Part shown: positions 27,183 through 36,761 of the stretch, piece after piece | Position numbering within the stretch: the first letter of the stretch is position 1 | How the letters are laid out: each line of letters begins with the position of its first letter | DNA from: Undibacterium umbellatum | GTDB taxonomy: Bacteria; Pseudomonadota; Gammaproteobacteria; Burkholderiales; Burkholderiaceae_D | DNA: 64,000 nucleotides | Assembly (NCBI RefSeq): GCF_014284125.1 | Contig: NZ_JACOFX010000007.1 | Location: 124,001 to 188,000 of the forward strand | Reading direction: 5' to 3' | The notes under the pieces: model-generated | What the model was told of the DNA's origin: nothing | Database searches by the model: none | Seen by the model: the letters and a program-made list of their open reading frames with translations, nothing else | Translations under genes and position numbers: made by a program

Positions 27183-27203
27183 GGGGCTTCGGCCCCATTT
27201 TTT
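27183..27203 (+). terminator. Terminator between two parS sites
   Basis: GGGGC-TTCG-GCCCC hairpin (C-UUCG-G tetraloop) followed by ATTTTTT. It ends the TSUP gene and lies exactly between the two parS copies. Confidence 0.9.
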
Positions 27204-27218
27204 ATGTCTTGATACTCA

Positions 27219-27234
27219 TGTTTCACGTGAAACA
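27219..27234. other. parS: parS centromere site (perfect)
   Basis: Second exact TGTTTCACGTGAAACA, 69 bases from the first, upstream of mnmG. Confidence 0.95.
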
Positions 27235-27291
27235 TAGATCTAAATAAAAAGAGAATCTTTAGCTCGTCAAAGTTTGCACTGCAAAACAAAC

Positions 27292-27297
27292 TATAAT
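27292..27297 (+). promoter_or_regulatory. -10 box of the mnmG-rsmG-parAB promoter
   Basis: Exact TATAAT 35 bases before the mnmG ATG. No good -35 hexamer is visible at the right spacing. Confidence 0.5.
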
Positions 27298-27331
27298 CGA
27301 GCCTCATCTCCTAGATTCTCAGAAATCCACC

Positions 27332-29275
27332 ATGTTTTATCCTAAAGAATTCGATGTCATCGTCGTCGGCGGCGGTCACGCCGGTACTGAAGCTGCACTC
27401 GCTGCTGCCCGTATGGGGCAGTCCACACTGTTGTTGACCCATAATATCGAGACCCTGGGTCAGATGTCCTGCAACCCATCCATAGGTGGGATAGGTAAGG
27501 GGCATCTGGTTAAAGAGGTCGATGCCATGGGGGGTGTCATGGCGATAGCCACTGATGAGGCAGGCATACAATTCCGTATCCTGAATTCATCCAAAGGCCC
27601 TGCTGTGCGTGCTACCCGTGCTCAGGCTGACCGTATCTTGTACAAGCAAGCCATCCGTAGTCGCCTGGAAAATCAGCCTAATTTGTGGTTATTCCAGCAG
27701 GCAGTAGATGATTTGCTGGTCGAAGGAAATCGCGTTGTCGGTGCCGTGACCCAGGTTGGCATCCGTTTCCGCGCCCGTGCAGTCGTGCTAACAGCAGGTA
27801 CTTTCCTTGATGGGAAGATACACGTGGGCTTGAATAACTACTCCGCAGGCCGAGCGGGTGACCCACCAGCGATCTCTTTGTCTGCTCGTTTGAAAGAGCT
27901 GGCGCTACCACAAGGCCGTTTGAAGACTGGTACGCCGCCACGCATAGACGGTCGCAGCATCGATTTTTCGCTCATGCAAGAGCAGCCAGGTGATCTTGAT
28001 CCTGTGCCGGTGTTCTCGTACATGGGTAATGCCAGCATGCATCCAAGGCAGTTGCCATGCTGGATTACTCATACTAATGAAAAAACCCATGACATTATCC
28101 GTGCTGGTCTGGATCGCAGCCCGATGTACACGGGTGTTATTGAAGGGGTAGGTCCACGCTATTGTCCATCGATAGAAGACAAAATACATCGCTTCGCCAG
28201 CAAGGAATCGCACCAGATTTTCCTGGAGCCTGAAGGCCTGACCACGAATGAGTTTTACCCTAACGGGATCTCTACCAGCCTGCCTTTTGATGTGCAGCTG
28301 GATCTCGTACGTTCCATGCGCGGTATGGAAAGCGCTTACATCCTGCGCCCTGGCTATGCGATTGAATATGATTATTTTGATCCGCGTGGTTTGAAATCAT
28401 CGCTGGAAACCCGCCAGATTGAAGGTCTGTTCTTTGCCGGACAGATCAATGGCACGACCGGTTACGAAGAAGCAGCAGCCCAGGGCATGTTGGCTGGCCT
28501 GAATGCTGCCCTGAAAACTCAGGGTAAAGAAGCCTGGGTGCCACGTCGTGATGAAGCTTATCTGGGTGTGCTGGTAGATGATCTGATTACCAAGGGTGTG
28601 CAAGAACCCTACCGCATGTTTACCAGCCGTGCTGAATTCCGCCTGAGTTTGCGTGAAGATAATGCCGATATGCGCCTGACTGAGATAGGCCGCCAACTGG
28701 GTTGTGTCAGCGATGCCCAATGGCAGCAGTTTGAAGAAAAGCGTGAAAGTGTTTCGCGTGAAATGGAAAGACTGCGCTCTACCTGGGTCAATCCGCGCAT
28801 CCTGGCCGACGTCGAAGCCGAGCGCGTTGTTGGCAAGGCTTTGGAGCGTGAGTATTCCCTGGCTGATTTACTGCGTCGCCCGCAAGTGACTTATGACAGC
28901 CTGATGAGTTTGCAAGGTGTGGAAGGGCAGGAGCTGGCCGGGCCAGGTGTGCTCGATCCACATGTGCGCGAGCAGGTTGAGATACAGGTCAAATACGCCG
29001 GTTACATAGACAGGCAGGCCAAAGAGGTTGAGCGCCATGCGCATTTTGAAAACCTCAAAATGCCGGCCAATTTTGATTACATGGAAGTGAACGGGCTTTC
29101 CATCGAAGTCCGGCAAAAGCTGAATAAGCACCAGCCTGAGAGCCTGGGTCAATGTGGTCGTATTTCCGGCGTGACGCCTGCGGCAATTTCCTTGCTATTA
29201 GTCCATTTGAAGAAGCGCGGTTTTAAAGAGTTCATGGCAAATGCAGATGTTGTCGTCGAGGGCCAGGCTGAGTGA
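27332..29275 (+). CDS. mnmG: tRNA uridine 5-carboxymethylaminomethyl modification enzyme, GidA
   Basis: A 647-residue FAD enzyme which, with MnmE, modifies the wobble uridine (cmnm5U34) of certain tRNAs. The FAD site [21 protein letters not shown] is at residues 9-29; [28 protein letters not shown] and [15 protein letters not shown] are conserved GidA blocks, and the C-terminal helical domain ([20 protein letters not shown]) that meets MnmE is complete. It opens the conserved mnmG-rsmG-parA-parB set. A near-parS sequence overlaps its stop codon. Confidence 0.98.
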   Translation: MFYPKEFDVIVVGGGHAGTEAALAAARMGQSTLLLTHNIETLGQMSCNPSIGGIGKGHLVKEVDAMGGVMAIATDEAGIQFRILNSSKGPAVRATRAQADRILYKQAIRSRLENQPNLWLFQQAVDDLLVEGNRVVGAVTQVGIRFRARAVVLTAGTFLDGKIHVGLNNYSAGRAGDPPAISLSARLKELALPQGRLKTGTPPRIDGRSIDFSLMQEQPGDLDPVPVFSYMGNASMHPRQLPCWITHTNEKTHDIIRAGLDRSPMYTGVIEGVGPRYCPSIEDKIHRFASKESHQIFLEPEGLTTNEFYPNGISTSLPFDVQLDLVRSMRGMESAYILRPGYAIEYDYFDPRGLKSSLETRQIEGLFFAGQINGTTGYEEAAAQGMLAGLNAALKTQGKEAWVPRRDEAYLGVLVDDLITKGVQEPYRMFTSRAEFRLSLREDNADMRLTEIGRQLGCVSDAQWQQFEEKRESVSREMERLRSTWVNPRILADVEAERVVGKALEREYSLADLLRRPQVTYDSLMSLQGVEGQELAGPGVLDPHVREQVEIQVKYAGYIDRQAKEVERHAHFENLKMPANFDYMEVNGLSIEVRQKLNKHQPESLGQCGRISGVTPAAISLLLVHLKKRGFKEFMANADVVVEGQAE

Positions 29276-29288
29276 TTCACGTGGAACA
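29273..29288. other. Near-consensus parS site over the mnmG stop
   Basis: TGATTCACGTGGAACA, two changes from the perfect parS of this window and one from the natural variant TGTTTCACGTGGAACA. It overlaps the TGA stop. The same 16 bases recur at 29406. Confidence 0.7.
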
Positions 29289-29404
29289 TCAAACTACGCC
29301 CGTGTCTTGCAAGTGCTTTGGCATCTGCACGTATTCAGGCGATGAAAAAAAACGAAAACAAAAATTGAAATGAAAAACAAGAAATTAATCGAGGACCAGG
29401 CCGT

Positions 29405-30055
29405 ATGATTCACGTGGAACAAGCACAGTTACGATCGATGTTACAGAGCGGTGTTGAGGAGTTATCGCTGGATTTAAATAATGATCAAATTGACAATATG
29501 ATTGTGTATTTGACATTGTTATCAAAATGGAACTCTGTTTATAACCTGACGGCTATCCGTGACCCCAAAGAAATGGTAAAACAACATTTGCTGGATTCGC
29601 TCTCTGCAGCGCCGGCATTCAAGGATGCAAAAAATATACTGGATGTAGGGGCAGGTGGCGGTTTGCCCGGTATGATGCTGGCGATTACTTATCCACAGGC
29701 AAAAGTGTCCATGATAGATACGGTCAGTAAAAAGACCGCCTTTCTGACCCAGGCAAAGACTGAGCTGGGTTTGAGGAATGTTACTGTCCATACCGGCAGG
29801 GTAGAAGCCTTGCAGGTCAAAGAGCCATTTGACGTCATCACTTCACGCGCATTTTCTGAGCTGGCTAATTTTGTCAATTGGTCTGGTCATCTGCTGGCAG
29901 ATGGCGGCCAGTTCATTGCAATGAAGGGCGTACAACCTAAGCAGGAAATAGACAGCCTTCCCGCTGGCTGGCATGTGGACAAGTTGCAAGCTTTGACGGT
30001 GCCTGGTTTGCAGGCAGAACGTCACCTCGTCTTTATCAAGAAAACCCAGGCCTGA
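29405..30055 (+). CDS. rsmG: 16S rRNA (guanine527-N7)-methyltransferase
   Basis: A 216-residue SAM-dependent methyltransferase (GidB) that methylates G527 of 16S rRNA. SAM motif ILDVGAGGGLPGMMLAI (about residues 79-95), preceded by the family region KWNSVYNLTAIRDPKEMVKQHLLDSL. The ATG lies at the edge of a parS-like 16-mer, so its first codons MIHVEQ are fixed by that site; a later start cannot be excluded. parA follows 16 bases downstream. An exact TTATCCACA is at 29689. Confidence 0.97.
   Translation: MIHVEQAQLRSMLQSGVEELSLDLNNDQIDNMIVYLTLLSKWNSVYNLTAIRDPKEMVKQHLLDSLSAAPAFKDAKNILDVGAGGGLPGMMLAITYPQAKVSMIDTVSKKTAFLTQAKTELGLRNVTVHTGRVEALQVKEPFDVITSRAFSELANFVNWSGHLLADGGQFIAMKGVQPKQEIDSLPAGWHVDKLQALTVPGLQAERHLVFIKKTQA
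29406..29421. other. Near-consensus parS site over the rsmG start
   Basis: TGATTCACGTGGAACA, identical to the site at 29273, beginning at the second base of the rsmG ATG. ParB bound here could affect rsmG translation or transcription. Confidence 0.7.
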
Positions 30056-30071
30056 TCTCACGGAAACCTCT

Positions 30072-30848
30072 ATGGCAAAAATCTTTTGTGTCGCAAACCA
30101 AAAAGGTGGTGTGGGTAAAACCACCACTACCGTCAATCTCGCCGCAGGCCTGGCGAAACTCGATCAACGCGTCTTACTGGTTGATCTCGACCCCCAGGGT
30201 AATGCCACCATGGGAGCAGGTATCAATAAGGCAAAGCTGACCGCTTCCATCTATGAAGTCTTGCTGGGTATGTCGGATGTGACAACGGCCAAACTGCGTT
30301 CTGAATCTGGCCGCTTTGATGTTCTCCCCGCTAACCGAGAGTTGGCAGGTGCTGAAGTAGAAATGGTCTCGCTGGATAACCGTGACAAGCGCCTGCGTGA
30401 AGCCCTGGCCAAGGTCGATGCTGACTATGACTTCATCCTCATCGATTGTCCGCCAGCCTTGTCGCTGCTGACCCTGAATGGCCTATGCGCCGCGCATGGA
30501 GTGATTATCCCCATGCAGTGTGAATACTATGCGCTTGAGGGTTTGTCCGATCTGGCCAATACCATCAAGAAAGTCTCTGCCAATCTCAACCCAGACTTGA
30601 AGATAGTCGGCCTGCTGCGTGTGATGTTTGACCCACGGATGACACTGTCGCAACAAGTCTCCGACCAGCTGGAACAGCATTTCGGCGACAAGGTCTTCAA
30701 GACCCTGATCCCGCGCAATGTGCGTCTGGCAGAAGCACCATCTTACGGCATCCCCGGCGTGGTGTTTGATCCTGCATCCAAAGGGGCGCAAGCCTATATT
30801 GCCTTTGGTGCAGAGATGGTGGAAAGAATTAAACAACTGGAAAAATAA
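30072..30848 (+). CDS. parA: Chromosome partitioning ATPase ParA (Soj)
   Basis: A 258-residue deviant-Walker ATPase. The P-loop KGGVGKTTTTVNLAAGLA has the signature lysine at residue 11. VLLVDLDPQGNATMGAG and DFILIDCPPALSLLTLNGL are the other ATPase motifs. The short N-terminus (no helix-turn-helix) marks it as a chromosomal, not plasmid, ParA. It moves ParB-parS complexes and thus the origin region. parB starts two bases after its stop. Confidence 0.97.
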   Translation: MAKIFCVANQKGGVGKTTTTVNLAAGLAKLDQRVLLVDLDPQGNATMGAGINKAKLTASIYEVLLGMSDVTTAKLRSESGRFDVLPANRELAGAEVEMVSLDNRDKRLREALAKVDADYDFILIDCPPALSLLTLNGLCAAHGVIIPMQCEYYALEGLSDLANTIKKVSANLNPDLKIVGLLRVMFDPRMTLSQQVSDQLEQHFGDKVFKTLIPRNVRLAEAPSYGIPGVVFDPASKGAQAYIAFGAEMVERIKQLEK

Positions 30849-30850
30849 GT

Positions 30851-31744
30851 ATGTCGATCAAAAAACAAAAAGGTCTGGGCCGTGGCCTGGACGCCTTGCT
30901 CGGCGGTGCCGCCGACTTTGCCGAAGCCGTGCCTACCGTCACTGGTGCCCCTACCAGCCTCAACGTGGCACAAATGCAGGCTGGCAAGTATCAACCCCGT
31001 ACCCGCATGGACGAAGGCGCACTGGCCGAGCTGGCTGCCTCCATCAAGGCCCAGGGTCTGATGCAACCTATCCTGGTTCGCCCCATAGGACAAAACAATG
31101 GCGTGACCCGCTACGAAATCATTGCTGGTGAACGTCGTTTCCGCGCATCGCAAATGGCTGGCATGGATGAAGTTCCGGTATTGGTCAAGGATGTGGATGA
31201 CCAGGCCGCCGCCGCCATGGCCCTCATCGAGAACATGCAGCGTGAAGACTTGAATCCCTTGGAAGAAGCCCAGGGTATACATAGGTTGATCACCGACTTT
31301 TCTTTCACCCATGAGCAGGCGGCCAATGCAGTAGGGCGCTCCCGCAGCGCTGTATCGAACCTGTTGCGTCTGCTGAACTTGGCCAAACCCGTGCAAACGA
31401 TGCTGATGGCTGGTGACATCGACATGGGTCATGCCCGTTCCCTACTGGTCACAGATGCTGCCACACAGATACAACTGGCTAACCAGATCGTCGCCAAGCG
31501 CATGTCTGTCCGTGAAGCAGAAAAGCTGGTCGCCAAGACCACGGCTGAGATGAATGCCAGCGGCAAGCCGCGTGACAAGGCAGAAAAATCCCGCGACATC
31601 ACCCGTCTTGAAGAAGAACTATCCGATTTGCTGGCAACCCAGGTTGCCTTGAAACTGGGCAGCAAGGGCAGGGGACAAATGCTGATAGACTTTGCCGACC
31701 TTGATAGCCTGGACGGCATCATCCTGAAAATTCGCGGACAGTAA
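30851..31744 (+). CDS. parB: Chromosome partitioning protein ParB (Spo0J)
   Basis: A 297-residue ParB. The N-terminal ParA-contact segment is KKQKGLGRGLDALLGG; the CTP-binding core has LRPIGQ..YEIIAGERRFRASQMAG and ENMQREDLNPLEEAQG; the helix-turn-helix is FSFTHEQAANAVGRSRSAVSNLLRLLNL; the C-terminal dimer domain ends ADLDSLDGIILKIRG. It loads at parS and slides as a CTP clamp. The parS sites at 27150 and 27219 are its probable targets. Confidence 0.97.
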   Translation: MSIKKQKGLGRGLDALLGGAADFAEAVPTVTGAPTSLNVAQMQAGKYQPRTRMDEGALAELAASIKAQGLMQPILVRPIGQNNGVTRYEIIAGERRFRASQMAGMDEVPVLVKDVDDQAAAAMALIENMQREDLNPLEEAQGIHRLITDFSFTHEQAANAVGRSRSAVSNLLRLLNLAKPVQTMLMAGDIDMGHARSLLVTDAATQIQLANQIVAKRMSVREAEKLVAKTTAEMNASGKPRDKAEKSRDITRLEEELSDLLATQVALKLGSKGRGQMLIDFADLDSLDGIILKIRGQ

Positions 31745-31757
31745 AAAGACTTGATCC

Positions 31758-32315
31758 ATGCAGATACTGACTTTGCCCGGCCTTTATAGCTCTGGTCCCG
31801 GCCACTGGCAAACACGCTGGGAAGCCGAATTACCGAATGTAAAAAGAGTAGAGCAACAAGACTGGGATAATCCAGTCAAGGATGTGTGGGTCGCCACTTT
31901 ATCAGCTGCTGTCAATGCAGTGCCTGACGAAGTGGTGCTGGTTGCGCATAGCATGGGTTGTGCGCTGACGGCCTGGTGGCTGGCGTCAGATAAGCCCGGC
32001 GTTGTGGATAAAAGCAAAGTCAGGGCGGCATTCCTGGTGGCTCCACCAAATGTGGGCAGGGAAAATTTCCCCGCACCCACATTTAATCCCATGCCGCAGA
32101 TCCGGTTTCCGTTTCCGGTTGTCGTGGTAGCATCCAGCGACGACCCCTGGTGTGACCTGCCAATTGCACAAGCCTGGGCAAAAAGCTGGGGGGCGGTGCT
32201 GCACCTGATCGGTGCGAAAGGCCATATCAATGGCGACTCTGGACTGGGTAGCTGGAAACAAGGCCAAGACTGGCTCAACACATTAATCACAAAAACGGCA
32301 AAGCCAGTACAATAA
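31758..32315 (+). CDS. RBBP9/YdeN-family serine hydrolase
   Basis: A 185-residue small alpha/beta hydrolase of the RBBP9/YdeN family. The start TLPGLYSSGPGHWQTRWE is the family hallmark. The nucleophile is in VLVAHSMGCALTAWW, the acid in VVASSDDPWC and the histidine in GAKGHINGDSGLGSW. The substrate is unknown. It begins 13 bases after parB and probably shares its transcript. It is followed by a perfect hairpin. Confidence 0.88.
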   Translation: MQILTLPGLYSSGPGHWQTRWEAELPNVKRVEQQDWDNPVKDVWVATLSAAVNAVPDEVVLVAHSMGCALTAWWLASDKPGVVDKSKVRAAFLVAPPNVGRENFPAPTFNPMPQIRFPFPVVVVASSDDPWCDLPIAQAWAKSWGAVLHLIGAKGHINGDSGLGSWKQGQDWLNTLITKTAKPVQ

Positions 32316-32321
32316 TAAAAA

Positions 32322-32348
32322 AGCACCAAAATGTTGCATTTTGGTGCT
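32322..32348 (+). terminator. Perfect 12-base hairpin before the atp promoter
   Basis: AGCACCAAAATG (32322-32333) pairs perfectly with CATTTTGGTGCT (32337-32348), with a three-base loop. It follows an A run and lacks a T run on the plus strand, so it is an unusual terminator or a protein-binding palindrome that separates parB from the atp operon. Confidence 0.55.
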
Positions 32349-32354
32349 ATGCAC

Positions 32355-32412
32355 CAAACGTTTGACGATATACATCAAACGTTTGACGTTATTACGCACA
32401 ACCACGTATAAT
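32355..32412 (+). promoter_or_regulatory. Strong atp operon promoter with twin CAAACGTTTG palindromes
   Basis: TTGACG (32383-32388), an 18-base gap, then an exact TATAAT (32407-32412). CAAACGTTTG occurs at 32355-32364 and 32376-32385, 21 bases (two helix turns) apart; the second overlaps the -35 box, the position expected of a repressor operator. The leader to the atpI ATG would be about 180 bases. Confidence 0.75.
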
Positions 32413-32500
32413 TCCGTGGTTTTGATAGGCGAGGATTTGCGCTGCCCGGTTATATCGTGGCAAGACAAACAAATTCAATGCCTGACCGTAAAAATAGGCT

Positions 32501-32577
32501 TTACGCAAAATTATCCGGCAACGTATAGCGCTGCTATACATTACAAGCCGCAATGTCCCAGAGGCAATTTTGCGTAA
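32501..32577 (+). repeat. Inverted-repeat element in the atp leader
   Basis: Perfect 12-base outer arms TTACGCAAAATT (32501-32512) / AATTTTGCGTAA (32566-32577) enclose a perfect hairpin GTATAGC-GCT-GCTATAC (32523-32539). It lies between the promoter and atpI, so it would be transcribed into the 5' leader. It looks like a small REP- or MITE-type repeat. Confidence 0.65.
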
Positions 32578-32598
32578 GTCCTAAATAGTGAGGGAAGC

Positions 32599-32943
32599 AT
32601 GGCACGTATCGTACTGCTGCAAATGCTGGCAGCCGTGGTCGTGACCGTGCTGGCCGGTATCATAGGTGGTTTTTCCCTCGCACTTTCTGCCCTGGTAGGT
32701 GGATTGTGTTGTGCGATTCCAAATGCTTTTTTTGCGTTGCGCTTGAGTATCAGCGCCCGGAAGCCTGGAGGAGCCAACCCGGTGAGTTTTTTCATCGGTG
32801 AATTTATCAAGATTGCATTGACAATTGCGCTGATGGCTGCAGTTGTCTTCTGGTACCGCGATGTCAACTGGCCGGCTTTTCTGATCGCCTTCATCGTAGT
32901 GCTGAAAAGTTATTTTATTTTACTATTTAGACAACGACCATGA
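32599..32943 (+). CDS. atpI: ATP synthase accessory protein AtpI
   Basis: A 114-residue membrane protein with about four helices, of the AtpI type ([45 protein letters not shown]). AtpI helps assemble the c-ring. It is the first gene of the atp operon, preceded by a GAGGGAAGC ribosome site, and its stop overlaps the atpB ATG by four bases. Confidence 0.9.
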   Translation: MARIVLLQMLAAVVVTVLAGIIGGFSLALSALVGGLCCAIPNAFFALRLSISARKPGGANPVSFFIGEFIKIALTIALMAAVVFWYRDVNWPAFLIAFIVVLKSYFILLFRQRP

Positions 32944-33761
32944 GCGCAACCGAGCACGCCCCAACCGCGTCAGAATATATTGTTCATCACCTTGGACATT
33001 TTTCGACCAAACATCAAGACAAGATCGTTGATTTTTCCATCTTCAATATGGATACCATTTTTTGGTCCATTTTTGCAGGTGTACTTGGCAGCCTGATTTT
33101 GTTCCTGGCTGCACGTAAAGCCACTTCTGGAGTTCCAGGCCGCTTCCAGGCAGCTGTAGAAATCCTGGTAGAAATGGTGGAAGAACAATCCAAGGGCATT
33201 GTCCACGGTGACCGTAGCTTTATCGCTCCGTTGGCCTTGACTGTATTTGTCTGGGTTGCCCTGATGAACTCACTGGATTTCCTGCCAGTGGATCTGTTTT
33301 CCGGTTTGTTTGCATTGTTGGGTGTTGAGCATATATTCACCCACCATCGCGTAGTGCCGACTGCTGATTTGAATGGCACCCTGGGCATATCTCTGGGCGT
33401 GCTGGCACTGATGCTGTATTACAGTATCAAGATCAAAGGCCTGGGTGGCTTCCTGCATGAATTGGTTTCTGCGCCTTTCGGCATCAAGATGGCACCATTC
33501 AACCTGATCTTGCAATTGATTGAATTTGCTGCAAAAACTGTATCCCTGGGTATGCGACTGTTCGGTAACATGTTTGCGGGTGAATTGTTGTTCCTGTTGA
33601 TCGCTTTGCTGGGTTCGATGGCAACAGTATTTGGTGTGTTTGGTCATTTGGTTGCAGGTTCCATTTGGGCAATCTTCCACATTTTGATCGTATTCTTGCA
33701 AGCCTTCATTTTCATGATGCTGACACTGGTATATATCGGCCAGGCGCACGAGTCTCACTAA
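32940..33761 (+). CDS. atpB: F-type ATP synthase subunit a
   Basis: A 273-residue membrane subunit that forms the proton half-channels. The essential arginine is in [19 protein letters not shown] (about residue 206). [24 protein letters not shown] is the C-terminal helix pair. Normal length and place in the operon; coupled to atpI by ATGA. Confidence 0.97.
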   Translation: MSATEHAPTASEYIVHHLGHFSTKHQDKIVDFSIFNMDTIFWSIFAGVLGSLILFLAARKATSGVPGRFQAAVEILVEMVEEQSKGIVHGDRSFIAPLALTVFVWVALMNSLDFLPVDLFSGLFALLGVEHIFTHHRVVPTADLNGTLGISLGVLALMLYYSIKIKGLGGFLHELVSAPFGIKMAPFNLILQLIEFAAKTVSLGMRLFGNMFAGELLFLLIALLGSMATVFGVFGHLVAGSIWAIFHILIVFLQAFIFMMLTLVYIGQAHESH

Positions 33762-33790
33762 GTTTTGCGAAGTTTTTGTAGTAGTAACAG

Positions 33791-33840
33791 TTTTGGTTTT
33801 TTGGTTTTTTGGTTTTAGCTTTTTATTATTTTTAACTTTT
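33791..33840 (+). promoter_or_regulatory. U-rich translation enhancer before atpE
   Basis: Tandem TTTTTTGG units followed by long T runs directly precede the AAGGA ribosome site of atpE. In E. coli a U-rich stretch in the same place raises atpE translation, which supplies the many c subunits needed per complex; the same role is likely here. Confidence 0.6.
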
Positions 33841-33842
33841 AA

Positions 33843-34091
<249 letters not shown>

Positions 34092-34157
34092 TCAGTTCTT
34101 CCTTCTACTGCCGGGAGCATTTGCTTCCGGCTTGATCCATTTAGATAAGGAATTACC

Positions 34158-34628
34158 GTGAACTTAAACGCAACATTGTTCGTTCAGTTTGGGGTTTTCT
34201 TCATCTTGGCAATGTTCACAATGAAATTTGTGTGGCCGCCACTGATGAACGCGCTCGACGAGCGTGCGAAGAAAATCGCAGACGGACTGGCTGCCTCCGA
34301 TAAAGCGCAAAAAACATTGCAAGACGGTGCCAAAGCGGCTCAAGACGCATTGAATGCTGCTCGTGAAGAAGGCCAAAAACAGATCCTCAACGCAGAACAA
34401 CGCGCTGCCAAGATTGTTGACGAAGCCAAAAACACAGCCGCTGCTGAAGCTGCACGCATTCTTGCTGCTGCAAACGCCGATGCTGAAAATCAAGTGACCA
34501 AAGCACGCGAAGAATTGCGCGACCAGGTTGCTACGCTGGCAGTCAAAGGTGCAGAACAAATTCTGAAACGTGAAGTCAACGCATCTGCTCACGCTGATCT
34601 GTTGAACCAACTGAAAACCGAGCTGTAA
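34158..34628 (+). CDS. atpF: F-type ATP synthase subunit b
   Basis: A 156-residue stator subunit. One N-terminal membrane helix ([30 protein letters not shown]) is followed by a long charged, Ala-rich coiled coil that dimerises and holds F1 through delta. Standard length. Its stop is two bases before atpH. Confidence 0.97.
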   Translation: MNLNATLFVQFGVFFILAMFTMKFVWPPLMNALDERAKKIADGLAASDKAQKTLQDGAKAAQDALNAAREEGQKQILNAEQRAAKIVDEAKNTAAAEAARILAAANADAENQVTKAREELRDQVATLAVKGAEQILKREVNASAHADLLNQLKTEL

Positions 34629-34630
34629 TC

Positions 34631-35164
34631 ATGGCCGAAATCGCAACGATCGCTCGTCCTTACGCAGAAGCGCTGTTTCGTGTTGCCCAAACCGGTAACC
34701 TGTCCGCCTGGTCGGAACTGGTTACCGAAATGGCACAGGTAGGTGCGCATCCCGATGTACAAGCTCTTGCACACAACCCCAAAGTCTCGGCTGATCAAAA
34801 AGCTGAGATTTTCTTGTCTGCGATCAAATCTCCAGTGACTGCTGAAGCGAAAAACTTCATCAACACACTTGCTGACTATGACCGCCTGACTCTGTTGCCG
34901 GAAATCGCTTTCCAGTTTCATGCTCTGAAAAACGCCTTCGAAGGCGCAGCAGATGCAGAAGTGACTAGCGCATTTGAATTGTCGGCAGCTCAGTTGAGCG
35001 AACTGGCAGTGACATTGGAAAAGAAATTTGGCCGCAAGTTGCACCCTACAGTCAAAGTGGATTCCTCTTTGATCGGTGGTGTACGCATCGTGGTTGGTGA
35101 TCAGGTGCTCGACACGTCGGTTCGCGCGAAGCTGCAGAAAATGCACGTCGCCCTGACCGCGTAA
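34631..35164 (+). CDS. atpH: F-type ATP synthase subunit delta
   Basis: A 177-residue stator subunit linking b to the top of F1. The N-terminal helical domain begins [16 protein letters not shown] and the C-terminal block [25 protein letters not shown] is the family signature. Confidence 0.97.
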   Translation: MAEIATIARPYAEALFRVAQTGNLSAWSELVTEMAQVGAHPDVQALAHNPKVSADQKAEIFLSAIKSPVTAEAKNFINTLADYDRLTLLPEIAFQFHALKNAFEGAADAEVTSAFELSAAQLSELAVTLEKKFGRKLHPTVKVDSSLIGGVRIVVGDQVLDTSVRAKLQKMHVALTA

Positions 35165-35190
35165 GAACGTAATAAATATTAGGAGTTAGT

Positions 35191-36732
35191 ATGCAACTCA
35201 ACCCATCTGAAATCAGCGAGCTGATCAAGAGCCGGATTCAAGGCCTTGGTGACACAGCTGAGATTCGCAATCAAGGTACGGTTATCTCCGTTACCGACGG
35301 TATCTGCCGCATTCACGGTCTGTCTGACGCGATGCAAGGCGAGATGCTGGAATTCCCAGGCAACACATTTGGTCTGGCGCTGAACCTGGAACGTGATTCC
35401 GTTGGTGCCGTTATCTTGGGTGACTACGAACACATCTCCGAAGGCGATACAGTTAAATGTACCGGCCGTATTCTGGAAGTGCCTATCGGTCCTGAACTGC
35501 GTGGTCGTGTAGTTAACGCGCTGGGTCAGCCTATCGACGGCAAAGGTCCTATCAATGCAAAACTGTCCGCGCCTATCGAAAAGATTGCGCCTGGCGTTAT
35601 TGCACGTCAATCCGTTTCTGAACCTATGCAAACTGGCCTGAAGTCTATCGACTCCATGGTACCGGTTGGCCGTGGTCAGCGCGAATTGATCATTGGCGAT
35701 CGTCAAACTGGTAAAACAGCTGTTGCGATCGATGCCGTGATCAATCAAAAAGGTCAAAACGTTACATGTATCTATGTAGCGATTGGTCAAAAAGCTTCTT
35801 CCGTTAAAAACGTTGTGCGCGCTCTCGAAGCCCACGGCGCCATGGAATACACCATCGTTGTTGCTGCTACTGCTGCTGAATCTGCAGCGATGCAATACGT
35901 ATCCGCATACTCCGGTTGCGCGATGGGTGAATACTTCCGTGACCGCGGTCAAGATGCACTGATCATTTATGATGATCTGTCCAAACAAGCTGTCGCTTAC
36001 CGTCAGGTTTCCCTGTTGCTGCGCCGCCCACCAGGCCGTGAAGCTTACCCAGGTGACGTATTCTATTTGCATAGCCGTTTGCTGGAACGTGCAGCGCGCG
36101 TTAACCCAGACTACGTTGAAGCTTTCACCAAAGGTGAAGTTAAAGGTAAAACAGGTTCTTTGACAGCATTGCCTATCATTGAAACTCAGGCTGGTGACGT
36201 TTCCGCTTTCGTTCCTACCAACGTAATTTCGATTACTGACGGTCAGATCTTCCTGGAAACATCCTTGTTCAATGCAGGTATCCGTCCAGCGATTAACGCT
36301 GGTATCTCGGTTTCCCGCGTTGGTGGTGCTGCGCAGACTAAAGTTATCAAAAACTTGTCCGGCGGTATCCGTAATGATTTGGCACAGTACCGTGAATTGG
36401 CAGCGTTTGCCCAGTTCGCTTCTGACCTCGATGAAGTAACACGCAAGCAGCTTGATCGTGGTGCCCGCGTCACTGAATTGTTGAAGCAAGCTCAATATGC
36501 TCCACTGTCTATCTCCCTGATGGCCGTTACTCTGTTCTCCGTGAACAAAGGCTTCCTGGATGATGTAGCGGTCAAGCAAGTGCTGGCATTCGAAGCAGGC
36601 GTACATGGCTACATGAAAACGAACCATGCAGCATTGCTGCAGAAAATCGAAGAAACCAAGCAACTCGACAAAGATGGTGAAGCTGCCATGGCTGCCGCAA
36701 TTGCTGATTTCAAAAAAACCGGTTCCTATTAA
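35191..36732 (+). CDS. atpA: F-type ATP synthase subunit alpha
   Basis: A 513-residue non-catalytic F1 subunit. The P-loop [13 protein letters not shown] (about residues 169-181), the arginine-finger region [17 protein letters not shown] and the family start [16 protein letters not shown] are present. A 525-codon open frame on the opposite strand is a codon-use shadow. Confidence 0.98.
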   Translation: MQLNPSEISELIKSRIQGLGDTAEIRNQGTVISVTDGICRIHGLSDAMQGEMLEFPGNTFGLALNLERDSVGAVILGDYEHISEGDTVKCTGRILEVPIGPELRGRVVNALGQPIDGKGPINAKLSAPIEKIAPGVIARQSVSEPMQTGLKSIDSMVPVGRGQRELIIGDRQTGKTAVAIDAVINQKGQNVTCIYVAIGQKASSVKNVVRALEAHGAMEYTIVVAATAAESAAMQYVSAYSGCAMGEYFRDRGQDALIIYDDLSKQAVAYRQVSLLLRRPPGREAYPGDVFYLHSRLLERAARVNPDYVEAFTKGEVKGKTGSLTALPIIETQAGDVSAFVPTNVISITDGQIFLETSLFNAGIRPAINAGISVSRVGGAAQTKVIKNLSGGIRNDLAQYRELAAFAQFASDLDEVTRKQLDRGARVTELLKQAQYAPLSISLMAVTLFSVNKGFLDDVAVKQVLAFEAGVHGYMKTNHAALLQKIEETKQLDKDGEAAMAAAIADFKKTGSY

Positions 36733-36761
36733 TTTACTGTAGCTAGAAGGAGTCAATACTC

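Noticed and set aside
28750..28765. TGTTTCGCGTGAAATG inside mnmG as a fifth parS
   Set aside because: Three mismatches to the palindrome, including the centre; it probably reflects coding sequence only.
33780..33840. Short-period T/G repeats as a CRISPR or satellite
   Set aside because: Only three 8-base units; better explained as a U-rich translation enhancer of atpE. No spaced repeats of CRISPR type exist anywhere in the window.
35179..36756. 525-codon open frame on the minus strand across atpA
   Set aside because: It is exactly antisense to a conserved gene, has no family features and arises from the biased codon use of atpA. The same applies to minus frames over atpD (37512-38621) and mmsA (12936-13874).
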